In this document: positions 1 to 5,353 of the stretch, in pieces
Layout: each line of letters starts with the position of its first letter
Position numbering within the stretch: position 1 is the stretch's first letter
DNA from: Bacillota bacterium
GTDB lineage: Bacteria > Bacillota > Clostridia > Oscillospirales > Ruminococcaceae
Assembly: GCA_023396215.1 (NCBI GenBank)
Contig: JAEWWW010000050.1
Coordinates: 1 to 6,133, forward strand
Length of the DNA: 6,133 bases
Reading direction: 5' to 3'
Program-made: the position numbers and the translations under genes
Notes under the pieces: model-generated
Told to the model about the DNA's origin: nothing
Databases searched by the model: none
What the model saw: the letters and a program-made list of their open reading frames with translations, nothing else

Positions 1-1366
1 ACCGGATCATGCGTTTTAAGTTCATCGCGGTCGCCGAGAGGAGGCAGTGATCCTCAGCTGCCTCTAATCCTCGTCGCAAAACGCGTGTTAAATTGTGCCC
101 CCACTTCTGCGCCGCGAAGGTCCCCTCGCACCAGATCTGCCGCAGCCGCAGAGCCTCCCGGTACTCCGGCTCTGATGCCCGGTTCAGGTCCCGCTGAACT
201 GCCGGCTCAAAATAGCTGCGCTCCAGCTTTCGGGCCCCGTTCTTCCGGCACTCGCTCAGGCATTTCTCTTTCAGCGGACATGCCTGACAGTCACATCTGT
301 CCGCCGAATACACCCAATGCAGTCCGCTTGAACTCCGGCGCAAAGTATTCAGCCGCAGCTGTTTTTCGTTCGGGCAGAGGTAGCAATCCTGTTTTTCATC
401 ATAGGAGAAGGCGTCCCGGTTGATTTCCACCGCCGTCTGCCCGTGGTGCTTGATGGGACGGACACAGAAGTCGATTCCGCGCTCGCCGAGCACCTGATGC
501 GCCAGCGGGAAGTCGTAGATCGCGTCCGCCGTGGCGCATTGAATTGGGATGACTTCGCGGTGGACGCGCTCGAGCTGGTTGAGATACGGCGCCGCGTCGC
601 TCACGTCCCCGGAGCTTACCGCTACGTCCAGAATGATTCCATGGTCGGTGTCCAGCGTCTGATGGCTCAGGTAGTGCATTCCCTTGGGCTTACCGGGGCG
701 GTTGAGATACCCGGCTTCCGGGTCCGTCCGGCTTACCCGCCTGTGTGGGTGACGGCGGTCCCGTTTGATCTGCTTCGTCCGTTTCTTCTGACGACGGCCC
801 GTTTTTTGTACCAGCTCCGCCTGCGCCGCTTCCTCATATTGATCCAGCCTCTCCCAGTAGACGCCCGGTTCCTCTTCGACCTCCGCCAGATACTCCGACG
901 CCCGGGAAGCGCAGGCTTTCACATGGGTTGAGTCCGTGCCGACGACGCGCCCGCTGACCAGCCCGGCTTCCACGCACTGGCGCACCACTTCCTCGAACAG
1001 CCGCCGGAATACCTTCCGAAATGCCGGGCGGCGGCGACGGTTCTGGGAGATCGTCGAGTGATCCGGAACCGAGTCCGACAGGTTCAGACCAAGATACCAA
1101 CGCAGGGCGAAGTCCGTTTGAATACGCCACTCGATCTGGCGTTCCGATGGGATGCCAAAGAGGTAGCCGATCAGCAGAAACTTCACCAGCACCACTGGAT
1201 CGATGCTTGGGCGACCCATTTTGCTGTACAGCTTCCGGGTTTCCTCGTAGATAAAACCCAAATTCAGCACCGCGAGTAGCTTCCGCACCAGATGATCCTG
1301 CGGCACCAGATTTTCCATGAGAACAAACTCCCAGCTTAACTGCATCGGTCCCGATATCCCCTGCAT
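1..1366 (-). CDS. IS1182-family DDE transposase, 3' end cut by window edge
   Basis: This gene encodes the transposase that cuts and joins the ends of its insertion sequence. The ATG at 1366 is preceded by AAAGGAG at a good distance, which favours it over the in-frame ATG at 1393. From there 455 codons run without a stop to the left edge, so only the last few residues are probably missing. The N-terminal part (about residues 15-110) has the family look: ENLVPQDHLVRKL, then KMGRPSIDPVVLVKFLLIGY, then a PDHSTISQNRRRR segment. Catalytic candidates are D145 in GTDSTHVKA, D281 in ATADAIYDF and E414 in WCEGTF, with K421 seven residues later. Between D281 and E414 lies a cysteine cluster (C328, C331, C358, C360, C363, C369, C373), as is usual in IS1182 proteins. 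No frameshift or internal stop was found, so the element may be active. The family call is from recognised motifs, not a search. Confidence 0.88.
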   Translation of the reverse strand, partial: MQGISGPMQLSWEFVLMENLVPQDHLVRKLLAVLNLGFIYEETRKLYSKMGRPSIDPVVLVKFLLIGYLFGIPSERQIEWRIQTDFALRWYLGLNLSDSVPDHSTISQNRRRRPAFRKVFRRLFEEVVRQCVEAGLVSGRVVGTDSTHVKACASRASEYLAEVEEEPGVYWERLDQYEEAAQAELVQKTGRRQKKRTKQIKRDRRHPHRRVSRTDPEAGYLNRPGKPKGMHYLSHQTLDTDHGIILDVAVSSGDVSDAAPYLNQLERVHREVIPIQCATADAIYDFPLAHQVLGERGIDFCVRPIKHHGQTAVEINRDAFSYDEKQDCYLCPNEKQLRLNTLRRSSSGLHWVYSADRCDCQACPLKEKCLSECRKNGARKLERSYFEPAVQRDLNRASEPEYREALRLRQIWCEGTFAAQKWGHNLTRVLRRGLEAAEDHCLLSATAMNLKRMIR

Positions 1367-1430
1367 TTCCCCAGCTCCTTTCGTTCCTCCCATTTTACCA
1401 TATTTCAACGGCACTGGGCACTTTGTCAAC
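1..1430 (-). mobile_element. IS1182-family insertion sequence (partial; outer boundary approximate)
   Basis: The body is defined by the transposase gene. The transposase-proximal end lies upstream of the start codon, somewhere between about 1391 and 1470; 1430 is an estimate. On the minus strand a TTGACA at 1429-1424 could be the -35 of the transposase promoter, but no well-spaced -10 follows (TATGGT is 21 bases away), so the promoter is unproven. The other terminal inverted repeat and any target duplication are outside the window, so the ends cannot be matched to each other here. Confidence 0.6.
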
Positions 1431-1585
1431 AACTCCAACTTGGCTCGAAGTTGCGTTGCGCGAGCAACCGCCAGCTAAGAAAACACTTCGTCGTTTGAAA
1501 TAATATTGTGGACAGTGGGTTATAAGCATACTGCTGGGTTCACCTTCGCCGCATAAAGCTAATTGACAATTGCCAAAGATGGAAG

Positions 1586-1615
1586 CGGCGCGGGAAATCC
1601 CGCGCCGTAGCTTTT
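1586..1615 (+). terminator. 10-bp GC-rich hairpin followed by CTTTT
   Basis: Arms CGGCGCGGGA (1586-1595) and TCCCGCGCCG (1598-1607) are perfectly complementary around a 2-base centre, so in practice about 9 pairs close a 4-base loop. TAGCTTTT follows on the plus strand, giving a short U-tract set four bases off the stem. It resembles a Rho-independent terminator, but no plus-strand gene lies upstream in the window. Confidence 0.5.
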
Positions 1616-1658
1616 GAATAGATATACAGCGGCATACAACCAGTTTTGAGTTTTTTGA

Positions 1659-1696
1659 CAGCATGAAAGGCCCGTACCGGCGGGCCTTTCATGCTG
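1659..1696. terminator. 16-bp perfect hairpin, bidirectional terminator candidate
   Basis: Arms 1659-1674 (CAGCATGAAAGGCCCG) and 1681-1696 match perfectly around a 6-base TACCGG loop. The core GAAAGGCCCG...CGGGCCTTTC has A and T tracts on either side of a GC stem, the usual shape of a bidirectional terminator, though with only three T's, which are themselves paired. TTTTTT lies just before it (1651-1656), on the wrong side for plus-strand termination. The structure is certain; the function is inferred. Confidence 0.5.
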
Positions 1697-1708
1697 CACC
1701 TGAAAAGA

Positions 1709-1742
1709 GCCTGACGGCCTGCCCGAAGGCAGGCCGTCAGGC
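1709..1742. repeat. 15-bp perfect inverted repeat with CGAA loop
   Basis: GCCTGACGGCCTGCC (1709-1723) is exactly complementary to 1728-1742, with a 4-base CGAA loop. It starts only 12 bases after the previous hairpin. No T-tract follows on either strand, so it is not a standard intrinsic terminator. It could be a protein site, an RNA-stabilising hairpin or a REP-like dispersed repeat. Confidence 0.6.
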
Positions 1743-1973
1743 AGGAGGCAGCGAAGAAAGCAGAAGAAGCAGATGTGCAGGCACCCGCCCTTTTGCTGCT
1801 GGCATGTGAGGAAATAAATGGCTTACGGCGAGGAAGCTTTGGAGGTATGGTGCTGATACCAGTCTGCGATAAAAATACAGGCAGATATTTTAATCACAGC
1901 ATTACACGACAACCAACTGCTGTGGAGGCAAACCAGCAGTGATATTCAAAAGCGGTGGTGATATCCCTGAAAA

Positions 1974-2016
1974 GCCCGGCGCAGGCAGGCGGTTGCCGCC
2001 CCGGTAGAGGCCGGGC
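1974..2016. repeat. Nested inverted repeats (stem with inner hairpin)
   Basis: GCCCGGC (1974-1980) pairs with GCCGGGC (2010-2016). Inside it GGCGG (1988-1992) and CCGCC (1996-2000) form a second 5-bp hairpin. A competing pairing, GCAGGG (2015-2020) with CCCTGC (2033-2038), overlaps the right arm. There is no U-tract next to the stem, and a function is not evident. Confidence 0.4.
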
Positions 2017-2076
2017 AGGGGCTGGGGGCTTACCCTGCTGAAGATAGCCGGTAGTACCCCCCAAACATAGTATATG

Positions 2077-2122
2077 CCGCCCGGCAGATTTTTGTGCCTG
2101 TGCCCCCAGAGGGCGGTTTTTT
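2077..2122 (+). terminator. Terminator-like stem with six T's, just upstream of the fbp promoter
   Basis: GGGCGG (2111-2116) is followed directly by TTTTTT (2117-2122). It can pair with CCGCCC at 2077-2082 across a long loop, or its GGGC with the local GCCC at 2102-2105. The position, right before the fbp promoter, would insulate fbp from upstream transcription. The long loop in the stronger pairing lowers confidence. Confidence 0.4.
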
Positions 2123-2148
2123 CGGGGTATCGGCCCCATATCCTGCGG

Positions 2149-2176
2149 TGTTTTGCGGGCGCAGTTGTGCTATAAT
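2149..2176 (+). promoter_or_regulatory. Extended -10 promoter of fbp
   Basis: A consensus TATAAT sits at 2171-2176 and is preceded by TGC, forming the extended TGnTATAAT motif. The -35 is poor (TGTTTT at 2149-2154, 16-base spacing), which fits a promoter leaning on its extended -10. Transcription would start near 2183, giving a leader of about 85 bases before fbp. Confidence 0.72.
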
Positions 2177-2183
2177 ATATCTG

Positions 2184-2234
2184 ATAGGCGGCGCACCGCC
2201 TGTACCCGCGGCAATCCGGCCGCTACCCTGTACA
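2184..2234 (+). promoter_or_regulatory. Folded 5' leader of fbp mRNA
   Basis: The first hairpin begins at the predicted transcript start: AGGCGG (2186-2191), CGCA loop, CCGCCT (2196-2201), extendable by a U-G and an A-U pair. Behind it TGTAC (2201-2205) and GTACA (2230-2234) enclose GCGGC (2208-2212) paired with GCCGC (2219-2223). The two share base 2201. No known riboswitch class was recognised; a 5'-end hairpin often protects mRNA from decay. Confidence 0.45.
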
Positions 2235-2255
2235 CCATCAACTTTCAATTCAAAT

Positions 2256-2262
2256 GGAGGAG
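2256..2262 (+). promoter_or_regulatory. Ribosome binding site fixing the TTG start of fbp
   Basis: GGAGGAG lies five bases before the TTG at 2268. It is the only strong Shine-Dalgarno in the area. It decides against the in-frame GTG at 2094, which lies before the promoter and would add 58 residues that look like translated non-coding DNA. Confidence 0.85.
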
Positions 2263-2267
2263 AAGAG

Positions 2268-4250
2268 TTGGACTACACTGAAGCTTTGCTGACCGAAAAC
2301 CAAAAGTTTCTCGAACTGCTGGCCAAGGAATACCCCACCATACAGGCGGCCTCGACCGAGGTGATTAACCTGCAGGCCATTTTGAACCTGCCCAAGGGCA
2401 CCGAACATTTTTTAAGCGACCTGCATGGCGAGTACGAAGCCTTTTTGCACATTCTGCAAAACGCTTCGGGGGTTATCAAGGTAAAGATTGACACCATATT
2501 TGGCAACACCATCACCGAAAGTGAGCGCAGGGTGCTGGCTACCCTCATCTACTACCCCGAAGAAAAGCTGGCTCTCATCAAGGCCAAGGGTACCGATAAC
2601 ATGGAGGACTGGTACCGCATCACCCTCTACCGGCTGGTAGAGGTCTGCCGGGTTGCCGCCTCGAAATACACCCGCTCCAAGGTGCGCAAGGCGCTGCCCA
2701 AGGATTTTGACTACATCATCGAAGAGCTTCTGCATACCAACGACTACAGCCTCAACAAAGAGCAGTATTACGAGCAGATTATCCGTACCATCATCGCCGT
2801 CGGCCGGGCAGACGCCTTTATCATCGCCCTTGCCAAGCTGATACAGCGGCTGATTATCGACCGGCTGCACATCATCGGCGATATCTTTGACCGGGGGCCG
2901 GGGGCGCATATCATCATGGAGCGCCTCTGCCGCTACCACGCGGTGGATGTACAGTGGGGCAACCACGATATCCTGTGGATGGGGGCCGCCTCGGGCCACG
3001 ACGCCTGCATTGCCGACGTTATCACCAACTGCATCAAGTACAACAACTTCGACACGCTGGAGGACGGCTACGGCATCAATGTGCGCCCGCTTGCCACCTT
3101 CGCCATGGAGATTTACGGCGACGACGACTGCCACTCCTTTCTGCCCCGCACCACCTACCATACCGACAGCACCCCCAACGAGGCCCGGCGGGCAGCCCAG
3201 ATACATAAGGCCATCGCGGTCATCCAGTTCAAGCTGGAGGGGCAGGTCATCCTGCGCCACCCCGAATACTGCATGGACGACCGGCTGCTGCTGCGCCATG
3301 TGGATTTTGGAAAAGGAACGGTGGAAATTGACGGCGAAAGCTACCCGCTCAACGATACCATTTTCCCCACCATCGACCCGGCAGACCCCTACAGGCTGAC
3401 CGAGGAGGAAGCCCAACTGGTGGAAAAGCTGCGCCTCTCCTTCCTGCACAGCGACAAGCTGCAGCAGCATGTGAAGTTCCTGTACAAAAATGGCAGCATG
3501 TGCCTTGCCTACAACGGCAACCTGCTTTACCACGGCTGCATCCCCATGGAGCCGGACGGCAGCTTCTCGCAGGTGACCATCGGAGGGAAGCCCCGCAGCG
3601 GCAAGGATTATATCGACTATGCCGACAAGCTGGCGCGGCAGGGCTACTTCGCCCGGCCCGACAGCCCCGAAAAAGCCGCGGGTATGGATTTCATGTGGTA
3701 TCTGTGGTGCGGCCCCAAGTCGCCGCTCAACGGCAAAAACCGCATGACCACCTTTGAGCGCTACCTCATCGACCGCCAGAGCACCTGGGCCGAAATCAAG
3801 GACCCTTACTATACCTATATAGAATCCAAGGAAACGGTGGTCAGGATACTGGCCGAGTTCGGCCTCACCGACCCCTACAGCAAGATTATCAACGGGCATA
3901 TGCCGGTGAAAATCAGCAAGGGCGAAAGCCCGGTCAAGGCAGGGGGGCGGCTGCTGGTCATCGACGGCGGCCTCTCAAAGGCCTACCAGCCGGTAACCGG
4001 CATTGCGGGCTACACTCTCATCTTCAACTCCTACGAGATGGTGCTGTGCGCCCACGACCCCTTCGACTCGGTGCAGAAGGCGGTGGCGCAGGAGGCCGAC
4101 ATCCACTCCAGCTCACAGATTATCGAGAAGATGCCCCGCCGCATCTTCATTCGGGATACCGACGACGGCGCCAGAATCCAGAGCCGCATCAGCGACCTCG
4201 AGATGCTGCTGGCCGCCTACCGCAAGGGGCTTATCAAGCAGGCGGGGTAA
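2268..4250 (+). CDS. fbp: Fructose-1,6-bisphosphatase, class III (Firmicutes type)
   Basis: This cytoplasmic enzyme removes the 1-phosphate from fructose 1,6-bisphosphate to give fructose 6-phosphate, the committed step of gluconeogenesis. The product is 660 residues from the TTG start, close to the length of the Bacillus subtilis enzyme. Metallophosphatase motifs appear in order: FLSDLHGEYEAF (D51, H53), IIGDIFDRGPGAH (D205, D208, R209), QWGNHDILWMG (N232, H233), then LYHGC (H422) and INGHMPV (H544); the last two are likely further metal ligands. The segment between about residues 60 and 200 is a helical insert between the first two motifs, as in class III proteins. No signal peptide or membrane segment is seen. 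The gene has its own promoter and terminator and so looks monocistronic. An in-frame GTG at 2094 is rejected on ribosome-site grounds. In B. subtilis this class depends on phosphoenolpyruvate for activity; whether that holds here is not visible. Confidence 0.96.
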   Translation: MDYTEALLTENQKFLELLAKEYPTIQAASTEVINLQAILNLPKGTEHFLSDLHGEYEAFLHILQNASGVIKVKIDTIFGNTITESERRVLATLIYYPEEKLALIKAKGTDNMEDWYRITLYRLVEVCRVAASKYTRSKVRKALPKDFDYIIEELLHTNDYSLNKEQYYEQIIRTIIAVGRADAFIIALAKLIQRLIIDRLHIIGDIFDRGPGAHIIMERLCRYHAVDVQWGNHDILWMGAASGHDACIADVITNCIKYNNFDTLEDGYGINVRPLATFAMEIYGDDDCHSFLPRTTYHTDSTPNEARRAAQIHKAIAVIQFKLEGQVILRHPEYCMDDRLLLRHVDFGKGTVEIDGESYPLNDTIFPTIDPADPYRLTEEEAQLVEKLRLSFLHSDKLQQHVKFLYKNGSMCLAYNGNLLYHGCIPMEPDGSFSQVTIGGKPRSGKDYIDYADKLARQGYFARPDSPEKAAGMDFMWYLWCGPKSPLNGKNRMTTFERYLIDRQSTWAEIKDPYYTYIESKETVVRILAEFGLTDPYSKIINGHMPVKISKGESPVKAGGRLLVIDGGLSKAYQPVTGIAGYTLIFNSYEMVLCAHDPFDSVQKAVAQEADIHSSSQIIEKMPRRIFIRDTDDGARIQSRISDLEMLLAAYRKGLIKQAG

Positions 4251-4271
4251 GACTTTATAGCATAATAATAG

Positions 4272-4302
4272 GCCGGTTTCTGCTTTGGCAGAAACCGGCT
4301 TT
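4272..4302 (+). terminator. Rho-independent terminator of fbp
   Basis: GCCGGTTTCTGC (4272-4283) pairs perfectly with 4288-4299 around a TTTG loop, followed by a short TTT tract. It begins 21 bases after the fbp stop codon. The U-tract is short, but the 12-bp stem and position make this the natural end of the fbp transcript. Confidence 0.75.
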
Positions 4303-4496
4303 AGTCTATCGAAAAAGTCGCGTAAATGTAAAAGAGCTACGCCCTTTTACTTACTTCGTCGGCAGCACTTGCAAATTTCGGTCACATATACCTTATATGC
4401 TCCCTTATTTGCTGCGTTTGCCATCTCGTCTTGCACGATTTTTCGCCACCTATCTGTTTTGCCACGCAAAAGCGGATAAAGGTGCACGGCGGGCCA
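4303..4496. other. Non-coding or weakly coding stretch between fbp terminator and the small acidic gene
   Basis: No recognised gene is present. On the minus strand an open frame runs from right after the TGA of the 58-residue gene to a TAA at 4347. It has 49 codons, in the same frame as that gene, and a possible GTG start at 4487. Its product is basic, with GKTDRWRKIVQDEM in the middle and ending in CKCCRRSK. There is no good ribosome site, so it could be a tiny gene, a former C-terminal part, or chance. A 7-bp dyad, GTAAAAG (4328-4334) with CTTTTAC (4344-4350), sits at its end and might weakly terminate minus-strand transcripts. The segment could also be a dispersed intergenic repeat; this cannot be tested from one copy. 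Confidence 0.45.
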
Positions 4497-4673
4497 TCAT
4501 TCTGAAGGCGGCTCTGTTTCATCGCGCTCCGGTAAATCCAGCAGCTTCAACGGCGGGGTGTCTGCGCCGGAAATGAAGGCATCTTCGCTATCCGCCTGCG
4601 CTTGTTGTAGCAGTGCGATGGAGTCTGTGACCATATTAAACAGACGGAAGTACATCGATTTGTAATCTGGCAT
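4497..4673 (-). CDS. Small acidic conserved protein (MPDYK type), unknown function
   Basis: The product has 58 residues. It begins MPDYKSMYFRLFNMVTDS, continues as an amphipathic helix (IALLQQAQADSEDAF), and ends in an acidic, proline-containing tail (LLDLPERDETEPPSE). Short proteins opening with MPDYK.MYF.LFN are, from general recall, common hypothetical proteins in Clostridia; their function is unknown to me. The ATG at 4673 has GGGGTGAT a few bases before it, much like the GAGGTGAT of the divergent Xre gene. An upstream in-frame GTG at 4715 would lie beyond the predicted -10, so it is rejected. No membrane segment, signal peptide or metal motif is visible. The divergent placement beside a regulator suggests a functional pair, perhaps with the Xre protein controlling this gene; that is inference. 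The frame continues for 49 codons after the TGA, described separately. Confidence 0.75.
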   Translation of the reverse strand: MPDYKSMYFRLFNMVTDSIALLQQAQADSEDAFISGADTPPLKLLDLPERDETEPPSE

Positions 4674-4705
4674 TCTATCACCCCGAAAGCAACCTGTTGC
4701 ATTGA

Positions 4706-4734
4706 ATAATACCACATTAAATTAATTTTTGAAA
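4706..4734 (-). promoter_or_regulatory. Promoter of the 58-residue protein gene
   Basis: Reading leftwards, TGG-TATTAT forms an extended -10 at 4711-4706. A weak -35 (TTTCAA or TTCAAA, around 4734-4728) lies 16-17 bases away. Transcription would start near 4699, leaving a leader of about 26 bases. Confidence 0.5.
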
Positions 4735-4756
4735 TCTATATATTATCATTTATAAA
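4729..4756 (+). promoter_or_regulatory. Promoter of the Xre-type gene
   Basis: TTGAAA (4729-4734) and TATAAA (4751-4756) are 16 bases apart in an AT-rich stretch, giving a start near 4763. Its -35 covers the same bases as the -35 of the opposite promoter, so the two are back to back and one bound protein could affect both. Confidence 0.55.
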
Positions 4757-4769
4757 GGTTTGGATTGTT

Positions 4770-4802
4770 TTGTTGCTCCCAACAATACCGTAAGATTGGT
4801 AT
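4770..4802. promoter_or_regulatory. Two adjacent dyads, possible operator of the Xre protein
   Basis: TTGTTG (4770-4775), CTCC, CAACAA (4780-4785) is a perfect 6-bp dyad. Directly next to it ATACC (4785-4789) and GGTAT (4798-4802) form a second 5-bp dyad with an 8-base centre. Both lie between the predicted start of transcription and the ribosome site of the Xre gene, where autorepressor operators are often found. Binding is inferred only from position and symmetry. Confidence 0.4.
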
Positions 4803-4814
4803 GAGGTGATAAAT

Positions 4815-5045
4815 ATGGAGCCAAAGCACTCTGAAAAATATATTTTGTTGGGGCTAAACATTGCGTTTTACCGCAAAAAGAAAGGGCTAACGCAGGAAGC
4901 GTTAGCCGAAACGGTGGGCATCAGCCGCACCCATATGAGCAATATTGAAGCGACCAAGGTGGAAAAATCCCTCTCGCTGGAGGTGCTTTTTGATATTGCC
5001 GACGCACTTGGCGTAGAGGTGGGTAAGCTGTTTGAAATGCGCTAG
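4815..5045 (+). CDS. Short Xre/Cro-C1-type helix-turn-helix regulator
   Basis: The product has 76 residues and is almost only an HTH_3 domain. After a short lead (MEPKHSEKYILLG), helix 1 is LNIAFYRKKKG; the helix-turn-helix follows as LTQEALAETVGISRTHMSNIE (about residues 25-45); then KSLSLEVLFDIADALGVEVGKLFE forms the closing helices. There is no C-terminal sensor or dimerisation domain, so it probably binds DNA as a small dimer. The ATG at 4815 has GAGGTGAT just before it and is preferred over the in-frame GTG at 4806, which lies inside that ribosome site. It is transcribed away from the 58-residue gene across a shared promoter region with dyads, so it most likely controls itself and perhaps its neighbour. 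Stand-alone regulators of this size occur on mobile elements and in toxin-antitoxin loci; no toxin gene is seen here. Confidence 0.9.
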   Translation: MEPKHSEKYILLGLNIAFYRKKKGLTQEALAETVGISRTHMSNIEATKVEKSLSLEVLFDIADALGVEVGKLFEMR

Positions 5046-5132
5046 GAGCGTACTTGTCTGAGCGGTAGACAAATTCCCTGGAGGGGTGGTCGATAGCGGT
5101 CCGATGTGGGCGGAAGTCTAGGGGCTGCTACT

Positions 5133-5221
5133 CACCCCCTGCCCCCCTCTCGCGCTTAAAGGTTGATGGAACAGATAACTCACCGGGCGCAAAAGCGGGA
5201 AATAGTGCGGGGCAGGGGGTG
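5133..5221. repeat. 13-bp perfect long-range inverted repeat
   Basis: CACCCCCTGCCCC (5133-5145) is exactly complementary to GGGGCAGGGGGTG (5209-5221), separated by 63 bases. A further T-G wobble and C-G pair extend it outwards (5131-5132 with 5222-5223). The left arm could instead pair with GGGGTG at 5083-5088, so two alternative folds exist. Confidence 0.6.
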
Positions 5222-5262
5222 GGAACCCTCCCGTTCCAACCCCGCCGGAGGCTAGGGGGGCA

Positions 5263-5288
5263 CACGGGGGGACTTAGTCCCGCCCGTG
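5263..5288. repeat. 11-bp hairpin with one bulged base
   Basis: CACGGGGGGAC (5263-5273) pairs with GTCCC (5277-5281) and CCCGTG (5283-5288) around a TTA loop, leaving only G5282 unpaired. It directly abuts the three-way element, so the two could stack. There is no U-tract on either strand. Confidence 0.55.
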
Positions 5289-5353
5289 AGGCGCTTTGCG
5301 TCTTTTTTCGTGGAAAAAGACGCCCGCATGTTCCGCAGAACATGTAAGCGCCT
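5289..5353. other. Compact three-way-junction element at the prmC 3' end
   Basis: An outer stem AGGCGCTT (5289-5296) with AAGCGCCT (5346-5353) encloses two hairpins: GCGTCTTTTT (5298-5307) with AAAAAGACGC (5314-5323), and CATGTTC (5327-5333) with GAACATG (5338-5344). All 25 pairs are Watson-Crick and only five junction bases (5297, 5324-5326, 5345) are free. On the plus strand the outer stem runs into TTTTA, so it could end the Xre transcript; on the minus strand it begins one base after the prmC stop and would cap that mRNA's 3' end. No known RNA family was recognised. Confidence 0.55.

Larger units (their letters stand above)
1431..2148. other. Gene-free intergenic stretch between IS element and fbp promoter
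   Basis: No reading frame here looks like a real protein. An 89-codon frame on the minus strand (1395-1664) crosses the IS boundary and has no family features. Two short plus-strand frames have Shine-Dalgarno-like sequence before them: ATG 1818 after GAGGAA (12 codons) and ATG 1847 directly after GGAGGT (31 codons, too close for good initiation). What the region does contain is secondary structure: strong hairpins at 1586-1607, 1659-1696 and 1709-1742, weaker ones at 1844-1860, 1916-1940 and 1974-2016, and a terminator-like signal at 2077-2122. It may hold decayed sequence or untranslated RNA, but nothing can be named. Confidence 0.6.

Noticed and set aside
85..423. 112-codon plus-strand frame
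   Set aside because: It is antisense to the C-terminal part of the transposase and has a low-complexity, P/R/S-rich composition typical of shadow frames.
443..931. 162-codon plus-strand frame
   Set aside because: It is antisense to the transposase, whose reading frame is continuous with all catalytic motifs.
1563..1568. TTGACA as a -35 element
   Set aside because: No -10-like hexamer lies 16-18 bases downstream; that position falls in the GC-rich hairpin. The TTGACA at 1655-1660 fails for the same reason.
1395..1664. 89-codon minus-strand frame
   Set aside because: It overlaps the likely IS end and the 1586-1607 hairpin and shows no domain; it is probably chance.
2094..2267. 58-codon N-terminal extension of fbp
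   Set aside because: It starts before the promoter, covers the leader hairpins and has no ribosome site, whereas TTG 2268 has a strong one and gives the normal protein length.
2412..3899. 495-codon open frame on the minus strand
   Set aside because: It lies wholly antisense to fbp, has no ribosome site and no recognisable motif, and arises from the GC-rich codon use of fbp, whose protein is unmistakable.
5080..5130. tRNA-like look of GGAGGGGTGGTCGA with AGCGGT
   Set aside because: It resembles the start of a tRNA for serine or leucine, but no anticodon stem, T-loop or matching acceptor arm follows.
5128..5343. 71-codon minus-strand frame
   Set aside because: It is built across the hairpins and inverted repeats, with low-complexity P/R/G-rich residues, and has no ribosome site. 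The structure explains the sequence better than a protein.
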